Below are positions 1-5,893 of a stretch of 12,868 nt of DNA, piece by piece. The stretch lies in NCBI GenBank assembly GCA_050123375.1, contig JASFHF010000048.1, forward strand, positions 1 to 12,868, read 5' to 3'. The notes below the pieces were generated by a model. It made no database searches. It saw only the letters and a program-made list of their open reading frames with translations, and was not told the origin of the DNA. Source of the stretch: JASFHF01 sp050123375. GTDB lineage: Bacteria; Pseudomonadota; Gammaproteobacteria; UBA12402. Position numbers and translations under genes: made by a program. Within the stretch, counting starts at the first letter, position 1. The number at the start of each line of letters is the position of its first letter.

Positions 1-84
1 TGCGTTTGATACGCACAATGGTTACTCTTCTTTACTTCCATTCGCGCATCATACTTGAAAACCTACGGTTTTCAAACTTTCCCT
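1..84 (+). other. Left-edge stretch, possible 3' end of a gene cut by the window
   Basis: Frame 2 is open from the window edge and reads AFDTHNGYSSLLPFAHHT before a TGA at 56-58, which could be the last residues of a protein starting outside the window. No family is recognisable from 18 residues. A perfect hairpin begins at the stop codon, which is the only supporting context. It may equally be non-coding. Confidence 0.2.
55..75. terminator. Hairpin, possible terminator of the gene entering from the left
   Basis: A perfect 9-bp inverted repeat, TTGAAAACC (55-63) and GGTTTTCAA (67-75), has a 3-nt loop and overlaps the putative stop codon at 56-58. The following bases (CTTTCCCTTT) are pyrimidine-rich but not a clean T-run, so intrinsic termination is only possible. 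Confidence 0.3.
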
Positions 85-204
85 TTAACACCACCCCGCG
101 GCAAGCCGCGGGGAAATATGCAAGTTAACACCACCCCGCGGCAAGCCGCGGGGAAATATGCAAGTTAACACCACCCCGCGGCAAGCCGCGGGGAAATATG
201 CAAG
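85..204. repeat. Three perfect tandem 40-bp repeats carrying a GC-rich palindrome
   Basis: Units at 85-124, 125-164 and 165-204 are identical. Each begins TTAACACCA and ends GAAATATGCAAG. Each contains CCCCGCGGC-AA-GCCGCGGGG, a 9-bp perfect stem with a 2-nt loop. The GC-rich core stands out against AT-rich surroundings. The array sits exactly where the N-terminal part of the neighbouring IS4 transposase should be, and a stop codon within it (166-168) closes that frame. The CCCGCGG...CCGCGGG core is shared with the inverted repeat at 5001-5085. It resembles REP/palindromic dispersed elements in kind; no named family can be assigned from sequence alone. Confidence 0.95.
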
Positions 205-1059
205 TTATATATAAGCATAGATCGAACCAATTGGTTTTTTGGTAAATTTAAAATCAATATTTTAACTCTTGGTGTTGCATATGAAGGAATAGCAATACCG
301 TTGTTTTACACTTTATTGGATAAAGCAGGAAATGCGACAGGAAAAGAACATATGGCAATAATAAAAAAGTTTGTGGATGTGTTTGGCAAAGGCTGTATTG
401 CGGGAGTTTTAGCTGATCGGGAGTTTGCCAATCAGTATTTTTTTAGCTACTTGACAGAAGCCAAAATACCCTTTTATATAAGGGTTAAAGAAGGAGCTAA
501 GGTTAGGATATTTTCAGAAAAAAAGACATTTAAAGTTAAGGAATTATTTGCTGACTTAAAGCAAAAATGCCAAATGTCGTATATTCAGCCGGTTACGATT
601 CACGGACAAAAATTATTTGTGGCAGCAGGGAGATCAGATTCAGGAGAATTGTTGGTTGTGGCAACGAATAAACACAAAGCAGAAAATGCGGTATCGATAT
701 ATTTACGCAGATGGGAAATTGCAGTTTTGTTCCATAGTTTGAAAAGCCGCGGATTTAATTTTGAAGACACACATCTTAATAAAAAAGCAAGGATTGAAAA
801 GTTAGTGGCATTACTTGCGGTTGGATTTAGCTGGTGCCACAAGATTGGTGAATGGCGGGCAATTAAAAAACCTATTCGTTTTAAAAAATTTCGTGATGGC
901 AGAAGACCGCAATATAGTTATTTTCGTTATGGGCTGGATTTGATTCGCGACATTATTTTCAACATGCAGCACAAACATTGGCAATTTAAACGGTGCTTAA
1001 AACAGCTTTTTCCGCCTACAAAACCACCGATAATCCCTTGTCTGGAGATAACATCATGA
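205..1059 (+). pseudogene. IS4-family DDE transposase, N-terminally truncated
   Basis: This is the catalytic part of an IS4-family transposase, an enzyme that cuts and joins insertion-sequence ends using a DDE metal-binding triad. Homology-like sequence starts near 205 (LYISIDRTNWFFGKF), upstream of any usable start; the first in-frame candidate is a TTG at 301 without a ribosome binding site. All three acidic positions are visible: Asp in IDRTNW (220-222), Asp in LADREF (415-417) and Glu in YLRRWEIAVLF (715-717), the last within the Y-R-E-K type signature of IS4 elements (RRWEI...LKSRGF). About 100 N-terminal residues, the DNA-binding region of full-length relatives, are missing and replaced by the 40-bp repeats. 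The C-terminus looks nearly complete. The terminal inverted repeats of the IS could not be identified. The gene is probably inactive. Confidence 0.85.
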
Positions 1060-1090
1060 TTTTTGTCGTGTACAAAGATAAATCTCACTT

Positions 1091-2644
1091 TTATTTACCG
1101 CCTTTAATATTCAGTTCACGTTCTTTTGAGTACAACCTAAAGCTAAAAATAATAGCAACGATCATGAGTACCACACATACTATCATTACGTTTGAAAAAG
1201 CATTTAAAAAAGCGTGACGAGAAACTTCAACGAGCTTGTTGACATAGATAGCTGGTATAAATTTATGTAGTTGCTGCAATGAACGTGAACCATTAACAAA
1301 GTTATGCATGATCGCAAGCTGCTTCGAAGTTAACATAATGTGCCCATTCGCTATTAATTGTTTGAAGTAATAAAATGCTTGTAAGTTAAGCTGTGATCCA
1401 GCTAGTGCAACACCAGCTCCTCCTCCAATAAAAGCTAAAGTGTAAAAAATTCCCAGTCCTACCCCTGAATGCTGATTCTCCAAAGTTGTAAGAGCTGCCT
1501 TAACGCTACTCGATAAAATAATGCCGGCGCTAATTCCAAAACATAGCAACCCAAAAAACAATGGGAAAAACATCGAAAAATATCGTAAAAATACGAAAAA
1601 TATCAGCCCAACCATGGCAAATAATAATGCTATTATTGTGGGTATTTTACTACCATGCCTGTCAATAAATTTTCCCATAAACGGTGACACAATCCCAAAA
1701 AGCACGGTCATGAATAGCAAATAAATTCCTGTTCGCAAGGAATTTACTCCCTCAATATTTTGTAAAAATAGCGGGAGAAAAAACAAGATTATTAACCAAC
1801 AATACATATATATAAAACGTAAAACATTAACAGCAAAAAACGCATGATCTTTAGTAACTGAAAAATTTACCAATGGAAATTCCTTTTTTTTCTCTAAAAA
1901 GATAAAGAAAACAAGCAACGCAATAGCAATAAGAACAAAAATAAGGAACTTGGCAGAAAAAAATCCCCAAACACCCAACATATTAAGAGAAAAGATCAAG
2001 CTTGATAACCCACATAACAGAACTATAGCTCCAGGTATGTCGAGTTTTTTACCCACGTGCTGCGGTTTATCTTTTGGATAGAATTTAGTGGTAAGAAAAA
2101 TAGAAATTAGCCCTAGTGGCAAATTCATTAAAAATATCCATCTCCAGCTAAAATAGTGCAAAATAAAGCCTCCCAATGTAGGCCCTATTGCTTGTGAAAA
2201 TCCAGTAACACAAATAAGAGATCCAATCGCAAATCCATGTTTATCCAAAGGAAAACAACTGGTTACAATTAGAACGGCGAGAGTAAAAGTGAAGGCAAAA
2301 CCTACACCTTGAAAGGCTCTGGCTATAATTAATATTACTTGATTATTAGATAATCCAGCAAGTGCTGAAGCAAGAGTAAACACAGCTACGCCAAACAAAA
2401 AAATATTTTTTTTGCTAAACATATCAGCCATACGCCCCGCAAAAATAAATAATGAAGCTGTAACCAATAAATAGATATTAACTACCCATTGTATCGTAGT
2501 AAGTGATGAGTGGAAAGCCTTAGAAATTGGTGCCAAAGCCAAATAGATAATTGTAGCATCTAGGTTGATCATCATTACCATAATACCTACCGCAACAAAC
2601 ACCATCCACTTATTCACAAATTCTTGTTTTATTGACTCTTTCAT
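1091..2644 (-). CDS. MFS transporter, DHA2/EmrB-QacA-like 14-helix drug:H+ antiporter
   Basis: An inner-membrane carrier of 517 residues, the usual length for 14-helix MFS drug/proton antiporters (EmrB, QacA). Helix 1 carries NLDATIIYLALAPI (27-40), matching the family's charged Asp in TM1. The loop 2-3 motif A is GRMADMFSKKN (70-80). The TM5 antiporter motif C region is GFSQAIGPTLGGF (148-160), followed by WRWIFLMNLPLG (167-178), typical of DHA2 proteins. Long hydrophobic segments continue to a basic C-terminal tail (SFRLYSKERELNIKGGK). The start at 2644 has AAGGA six bases upstream and an extended -10 box further up. It stands alone, tail to tail with the IS4 remnant; no periplasmic adaptor (EmrA) or regulator lies beside it. 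Substrate is unknown. The family assignment is secure. Confidence 0.9.
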   Translation of the reverse strand: MKESIKQEFVNKWMVFVAVGIMVMMINLDATIIYLALAPISKAFHSSLTTIQWVVNIYLLVTASLFIFAGRMADMFSKKNIFLFGVAVFTLASALAGLSNNQVILIIARAFQGVGFAFTFTLAVLIVTSCFPLDKHGFAIGSLICVTGFSQAIGPTLGGFILHYFSWRWIFLMNLPLGLISIFLTTKFYPKDKPQHVGKKLDIPGAIVLLCGLSSLIFSLNMLGVWGFFSAKFLIFVLIAIALLVFFIFLEKKKEFPLVNFSVTKDHAFFAVNVLRFIYMYCWLIILFFLPLFLQNIEGVNSLRTGIYLLFMTVLFGIVSPFMGKFIDRHGSKIPTIIALLFAMVGLIFFVFLRYFSMFFPLFFGLLCFGISAGIILSSSVKAALTTLENQHSGVGLGIFYTLAFIGGGAGVALAGSQLNLQAFYYFKQLIANGHIMLTSKQLAIMHNFVNGSRSLQQLHKFIPAIYVNKLVEVSRHAFLNAFSNVMIVCVVLMIVAIIFSFRLYSKERELNIKGGK

Positions 2645-2665
2645 TTAAAATCCTTATATTTAGCT

Positions 2666-2674
2666 ATTGTACCA
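2666..2674 (-). promoter_or_regulatory. Extended -10 promoter of the MFS gene
   Basis: On the minus strand TGGTACAAT lies 22 bases upstream of the start codon: a -10 hexamer TACAAT preceded by TG at the extended position. No good -35 is present at 17 bases (ACTATT). The downstream leader contains AAGGA as ribosome binding site. Prediction by consensus only. Confidence 0.45.
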
Positions 2675-2684
2675 CTTTTCTTTC

Positions 2685-2700
2685 TAAAAATAGTTGTGTT
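2685..2700 (+). repeat. 16-bp direct repeat, left copy
   Basis: TAAAAATAGTTGTGTT occurs here and again, perfectly, at 3890-3905. The two copies bracket the resolvase and transposase fragment. The right copy is in its natural reading context inside metQ (codons reading LKIVVF). The left copy sits in the upstream region of the MFS gene and the sequence around it does not look like metQ. Confidence 0.8.
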
Positions 2701-2729
2701 GCAATTACGCCCATAAAAAATATTTTTTC

Positions 2730-3290
2730 CTAGTACTCATTCCGTTTTTTTAAATAATTATAAAAACTCGGTCTGCTGATACTATAAATTTTGCAAATTT
2801 CAGCGACCGTATTTTTGCCTTCATCATACATTTCAATCATCCGATTAATTTGTCGATTATCTAACAGTGGCGGTCTGCCGCCAAGTCTACCTCTAGCGCG
2901 GGCGGCTTTAAGTCCTGCTTGTGTTCTTTCCGCGATTAAATCGCGCTCAAACTCTGCTAACGCACTGAAAATATGGAATATTAGCTTACCGCCGCTGGTT
3001 GTAGTATCTATGTTTTCCTGCAAGCTTTTAAAGCCTATTTTACGTTCATTGAGTGTTTTTATAGTTTGAATTAAGTGCTGTATTGAGCGCCCTAGACGAT
3101 CTAATTTCCACACAATTAAAGTATCGCCTTCTCGGAGGTAAGCCATAGCTTCTTCTAATCCAGGTCGCTCAGTCTTGGCTCCGCTGGCAATGTCTTGGAA
3201 AATTTCCTTACAACCAGCGTTTTTGAGCGCATCTTCCTGCAATCCAAGATTTTGATCGTGTGTACTTACTCGTGCGTAGCCAATATGCAT
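2730..3290 (-). CDS. tnpR: Serine recombinase, Tn3-family resolvase (TnpR)
   Basis: A 186-residue small serine recombinase, full length for Tn3 resolvases and the related Hin/Pin invertases. It resolves transposition cointegrates by cutting at res sites through a phosphoserine link. The catalytic block IGYARVST places the nucleophile at Ser9 with Arg7 beside it. KLDRLGRS (62-69) supplies the conserved Arg65 and Arg68. The long E helix follows (about 100-135), then a hinge GRLGGRPPLLD and a C-terminal helix-turn-helix (about 158-182, TVAEICKIYSISRPSFYNYL). The start at 3290 has AGGA seven bases upstream. It is transcribed divergently from the transposase fragment, as in Tn3-type elements, with promoter and candidate res sequences between them. 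It appears intact although its transposase is not. Invertase rather than resolvase function cannot be excluded, but context favours resolvase. Confidence 0.92.
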   Translation of the reverse strand: MHIGYARVSTHDQNLGLQEDALKNAGCKEIFQDIASGAKTERPGLEEAMAYLREGDTLIVWKLDRLGRSIQHLIQTIKTLNERKIGFKSLQENIDTTTSGGKLIFHIFSALAEFERDLIAERTQAGLKAARARGRLGGRPPLLDNRQINRMIEMYDEGKNTVAEICKIYSISRPSFYNYLKKRNEY

Positions 3291-3314
3291 AATTTTGTCC
3301 TCTTAGTGGCGCAA

Positions 3315-3343
3315 ATTGTATAATAACTCGTTATCTAAAGCAA
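3315..3343 (-). promoter_or_regulatory. Promoter of tnpR
   Basis: On the minus strand TTGCTT (3338-3343) and TACAAT (3315-3320) are separated by 17 bases, a good sigma70 match placed 24 bases before the start codon. The spacer contains the dyad ATAAC-TC-GTTAT, so a protein bound there would block polymerase. Confidence 0.65.
3323..3334. promoter_or_regulatory. Dyad in the tnpR promoter, candidate res subsite or operator
   Basis: ATAAC-TC-GTTAT is a 5-bp perfect dyad around a 2-bp centre. Resolvases bind dyad subsites with a central dinucleotide between divergent tnpA and tnpR genes, and autorepress by doing so. This location fits; the arms are short, and subsites II and III were not identified. 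Confidence 0.4.
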
Positions 3344-3357
3344 GAACCTTAACATTG

Positions 3358-3386
3358 TTTACTATATGGTTTATTTAACATAAAAT
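3358..3386 (+). promoter_or_regulatory. Promoter of the tnpA fragment
   Basis: TTTACT (3358-3363) and TAAAAT (3381-3386) are spaced by 17 bases, about 95 bases upstream of the tnpA start. With the minus-strand tnpR promoter this forms a back-to-back divergent pair, the usual layout in Tn3-type elements. Confidence 0.5.
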
Positions 3387-3401
3387 TAGACGATTTTGGG
3401 A

Positions 3402-3435
3402 GTTTTCATGCAGCAGTAGCTCGTGTAATGAAAAC
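3402..3435. repeat. Inverted repeat in the tnpA leader, possible res component
   Basis: GTTTTCAT (3402-3409) and ATGAAAAC (3428-3435) form a perfect 8-bp inverted repeat separated by 18 bases. It lies between the tnpA promoter and the tnpA start and could be a second resolvase-binding subsite or an RNA hairpin in the leader. No proof of either. Confidence 0.4.
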
Positions 3436-3481
3436 GACCGTTTTTTAGATGCCACAAAAATGACCAAACAATGGAGCCGTC

Positions 3482-3892
3482 ATGACCTCAATCCACAAAA
3501 CCGCTTATCCTTATTACAGCACCAAAAAGAAAATACCAGAGGAAATCTTAGCAACAGATTACAGGTTAACACGCGCAGAGTTGTCCATGATGCGAAAAAG
3601 TTCGCGGGATATTAATTCACAACTAAGTTATGCTGTGTTGCTGATTGTATTTAAAAATTTGGGTTACTTTCCAGAATCAACTACAATCCCATCGGAAATA
3701 ATTGACGACATTAAAAAACAACTCCAAATTCCAACAGCAGAATTTAATACGCATGCCAGCACTATCAGTAAATATCGTTTGCTAGTCTATGATTATCTCA
3801 AAACAAAACGCTGGAAAAAAATAAAATCAAAAAATGCAAAGGGCTTTACTAACCCAGCAGAAAAATTTGCGCTGAAAGTGGCATTAAATTAA
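3482..3892 (+). pseudogene. tnpA: Tn3-family transposase TnpA, N-terminal fragment
   Basis: The first roughly 115-120 residues match the N-terminal DUF4158 domain of Tn3-family transposases: the TSIHKTAYP opening, YRLTRAELSMM, LSYAVLLIVFKNLGYFPES, then ISKYRLLVYDYLKTKRWKK. Complete Tn3 transposases are about 950-1000 residues, with the DDE catalytic domain in the C-terminal half; all of that is gone, so the fragment cannot transpose. GGAG lies five bases before the ATG, so the start is probably the native one. The last residues (NPAEKFALKVALN) no longer look like TnpA and overlap sequence that reads as metQ in a neighbouring frame, so the deletion junction lies near 3840-3855. The stop at 3890-3892 is therefore accidental. 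The fragment may still be translated as a short DNA-binding peptide. Confidence 0.85.
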
Positions 3893-4524
3893 AAATAGTT
3901 GTGTTTAATGATTATCAATTACCAAACGAAGCTTTAAATAACGCTGATATTGATGCAAATATTTTTCAGCATACGCCATTTTTAAATTTACAAGTTAAAG
4001 CGCATGGATATCATTTAATATCAATTGGTAAAACTTTTGTGTATCCATTTGGATTTTATTCGCGTAAATTTAGCCAATTATCACAACTTAAATATGGCGC
4101 AATTATTGCAATTCCAAATGATCCAAGTAATGAAGGCCGGGTGTTATTATTATTACAAAAAGCTGGTCTGATAAAATTGAAAGCTAAAGCTGGTCTATTT
4201 GGAACGATACACGATATTGTTGGTAATCCGAAAAATTTGCGATTTAAAACGCTTGATGCTGCACAATTACCGCGAATATTTAAAGATGCAGATCTAGTTG
4301 GATTAACTAATGATTACATTACAGCTGCAGGATTTACCCCGCAAAATGCTTTGTTAAAAGAGGGTGCAGATTCACCATATGCAAATGTAATTGTGGTACG
4401 CAGCAAAGATAAAAATAAACAGATTCTTAAACAACTGGTAAAGATTATGCATTCACCCAAGGTTTTGCAAATAACTAAAAAATTATTTCCACACGGAGAG
4501 GCGATCCCCGCGTGGAAAATTTAG
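3853..4524 (+). pseudogene. metQ: MetQ/NlpA-family methionine-binding lipoprotein, 5'-truncated
   Basis: This matches the substrate-binding lipoprotein of the MetNIQ D/L-methionine ABC importer from about its residue 55 onward: VVFNDYQLPNEALNNADIDANIFQH, GKTFVYPFGFYSRK, AIPNDPSNEGRVLLLLQKAGLIKLK, NPKNLRFKTLDAAQLPR and SPYANVIVVRS are all family blocks. The signal peptide, lipobox cysteine and first lobe are missing. The frame is open only from 3853, and the first GTG (3901) lies inside the conserved VVFNDY block without a ribosome binding site, so it is an internal valine codon. Just upstream the homology appears to switch frame near 3868 (PAEKFA in one frame, AESGIKLKIVV in the next), implying a frameshift besides the truncation. 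Fusion to the tnpA fragment suggests loss through transposon-associated deletion. No metN or metI is in the window. Confidence 0.85.
3890..3905 (+). repeat. 16-bp direct repeat, right copy
   Basis: Perfect match to 2685-2700 (TAAAAATAGTTGTGTT). Here it encodes the start of the surviving metQ homology, so it is original gene sequence rather than transposon sequence. Too long for the 5-bp target duplication made by Tn3 elements. Confidence 0.8.
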
Positions 4525-4578
4525 CTTTATAATAACACTGATTTATTGTAGGGTATCGCCTTAGAAGGAGCAAAGAGA

Positions 4579-4998
4579 ATGAAAACCTATCGTAAAGAGC
4601 TTTGGTTTAAAACTAAGCAAAAAATGGAGTTCATCAATATTACGCCACAAGTTGAGCAATGTTTGAACGAAAGCGGGATTAGAGAAGGCCTGGTTTTAGT
4701 AAATCCAATGCATATTACCGCATCCGTATTTATCAATGATGATGAACGTGGTCTGCATCACGATTATATACAGTTTTTGGAAAAACTAGCGCCATATGAG
4801 CCAATTAGTCAATATCGTCACAATGATACTGGTGAAGATAATGCGCATGCTCACATTAAGCGTCAATTAATGGGTAGAGAAGTGGTAGTAGCTATAACTA
4901 GCGGCCAGCTCGATTTTGGTACATGGGAACAGATTTTTTATGGTGAATTTGATGGCCAACGTAAGAAACGTGTATTAGTAAAAATTATTGGAGAATAA
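4579..4998 (+). CDS. yjbQ: YjbQ/UPF0047 family protein
   Basis: A 139-residue protein of the YjbQ (UPF0047) family, a compact cytoplasmic fold annotated in several genomes as secondary thiamine-phosphate synthase; the physiological role of the family is poorly defined. Length is normal. Family blocks are in order: EGLVLVNPMHITASVFIND (36-54), HHDYIQFLEKLAP (60-72), the strongly conserved HNDTGEDNAHAHIKRQLMG (81-99) with its His cluster (probable metal/ligand site), and SGQLDFGTWEQIFYGEFDG (108-126). AAGGAG lies upstream of the ATG at good spacing, making the start secure. It is followed after two bases by the 33-bp inverted repeat, beyond which a ZIP transporter starts, so co-transcription may be limited by that hairpin. 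No thiamine biosynthesis gene is nearby, so context does not support the thiamine role. Confidence 0.93.
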   Translation: MKTYRKELWFKTKQKMEFINITPQVEQCLNESGIREGLVLVNPMHITASVFINDDERGLHHDYIQFLEKLAPYEPISQYRHNDTGEDNAHAHIKRQLMGREVVVAITSGQLDFGTWEQIFYGEFDGQRKKRVLVKIIGE

Positions 4999-5000
4999 AT

Positions 5001-5085
5001 TGCGTCATCCCGCGGCTTGACCGCGGGATCCAGAAATAAACATGATTCGAAGCTGGATCCCGCGGTCAAGCCGCGGGATGACGCA
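5001..5085. repeat. Perfect 33-bp inverted repeat with nested hairpins
   Basis: The left arm 5001-5033 (starts TGCGTCATCCCGCGG) and right arm 5053-5085 (ends CCGCGGGATGACGCA) are exact reverse complements around 19 bases. Each arm is itself a hairpin: ATCCCGCGG / CCGCGGGAT with 5-base loops (5007-5029 and 5057-5079). The element fills the gap between yjbQ and the ZIP gene and ends one base before the ZIP ribosome binding site. It is the kind of dispersed GC-rich palindrome that, translated, yields the peptide SWIPRSSRGMT seen as spurious extensions in automatic annotations. It probably acts as an mRNA hairpin (attenuation, decay protection) or is selfish repeat DNA. The core is shared with the 85-204 array. 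Confidence 0.95.
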
Positions 5086-5098
5086 AGGAGAGAAAACA

Positions 5099-5875
5099 AT
5101 GGGTTATGGCGCCAAATTTCTAGTTAGCTTAATCATTTTGTGCATAGCACTAATTTTTGGATTATTTCCAATTTTAATTCGTGCAAATGATTTAACCAAA
5201 AAAATATTATCTTACGGCGAATCTTTTGCCGGCGGAATTTTTTTGGGAGCAGGTTTAATTCATTTGCTGCCTGATGCCCAAAATGGATTGCACACAGTTT
5301 TTAACAGTACTTACCCATTAGCATTCGTAATTTGTGCTTTTACTATTTTAGCGTTGCGCATGATTGAAGAGGGCACCATTAAATTATTAGTTTGCCATAA
5401 CGAAGCATGCAAGCATCCGCATTTACAACCATGGTTAGCATATTTGTTAGCAATTCTATTATCAATTCATTCGGTTATTGCAGGTATTGCATTAGGTGTC
5501 GAAACTGCATTATCTACTTTTATTATTATTTTTATTGCAATAATTGCACATAAAGGTTCAGCAGCGTTTGCACTAGGGGTTAGTATGCGCAAACAAGGAT
5601 TAACTAAAAACATTATGCTTCAGTTAATGTTATTATTTTCTTTAATGACGCCAATTGGAATTATTTTTGGATCTTTTTTCGCACATTGTTTAGCTGCAAA
5701 TTCTGGCCAATTTATTTCAGGAATTTTTAATGCAATTGCTGCCGGAACATTTATTTATATTGCTTTCCATATTGTTGATACTAAAGAAACCGAAGAATGC
5801 GTGCCAGTGTTATTACGGCTTGCATATTTTGCGTTAGGATTAATGGTAATGACTGCGATTGCTTTATATATGTAA
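5099..5875 (+). CDS. ZIP-family divalent metal transporter
   Basis: A 258-residue inner-membrane ZIP carrier moving zinc, iron or other divalent metals toward the cytoplasm. About eight hydrophobic segments are visible. Signature pieces are GGIFLGAGLIHLLPDA (45-60) in TM2, LLSIHSVIAGIALG (120-133) with His124 in TM4, and IIAHKGSAAFALG (148-160) with His151-Lys152 in TM5; TM4 and TM5 form the metal path in this family. The loop before TM4 has a CHNEACKHPH cluster (99-108), a likely metal-sensing or binding segment. The frame is open back to an ATG at 5042, but those 19 codons lie in the inverted repeat; AGGAG at 5086-5090 points to 5099 as the true start. The NCS2 gene follows after 18 bases, so they are probably co-transcribed. 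Metal specificity cannot be read from sequence. Confidence 0.9.
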   Translation: MGYGAKFLVSLIILCIALIFGLFPILIRANDLTKKILSYGESFAGGIFLGAGLIHLLPDAQNGLHTVFNSTYPLAFVICAFTILALRMIEEGTIKLLVCHNEACKHPHLQPWLAYLLAILLSIHSVIAGIALGVETALSTFIIIFIAIIAHKGSAAFALGVSMRKQGLTKNIMLQLMLLFSLMTPIGIIFGSFFAHCLAANSGQFISGIFNAIAAGTFIYIAFHIVDTKETEECVPVLLRLAYFALGLMVMTAIALYM

Positions 5876-5893
5876 TTTTTAAAGGAGAAATTC

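Noticed and set aside
1..41. Minus-strand frame from ATG at 39-41 running off the left edge
   Set aside because: Only 13 codons are visible and no ribosome binding site precedes the ATG.
85..204. CRISPR array
   Set aside because: The 40-bp units are head to tail with no unique spacers, so this is a simple tandem repeat.
1060..1090. Right inverted repeat of the IS4 element
   Set aside because: The left end of the IS is missing, so no partner exists for comparison; any boundary would be a guess.
4528..4533. TATAAT just after the metQ stop as a yjbQ promoter
   Set aside because: The -10 is perfect but no -35-like hexamer lies 16-18 bases upstream (TCCCCG), so it was not called.
4498..4562. 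Inverted repeat AGGCGAT / ATCGCCT around the end of metQ and the yjbQ leader
   Set aside because: Only 7 bp with about 50 bases between the arms; expected by chance and without T-run or operator context.
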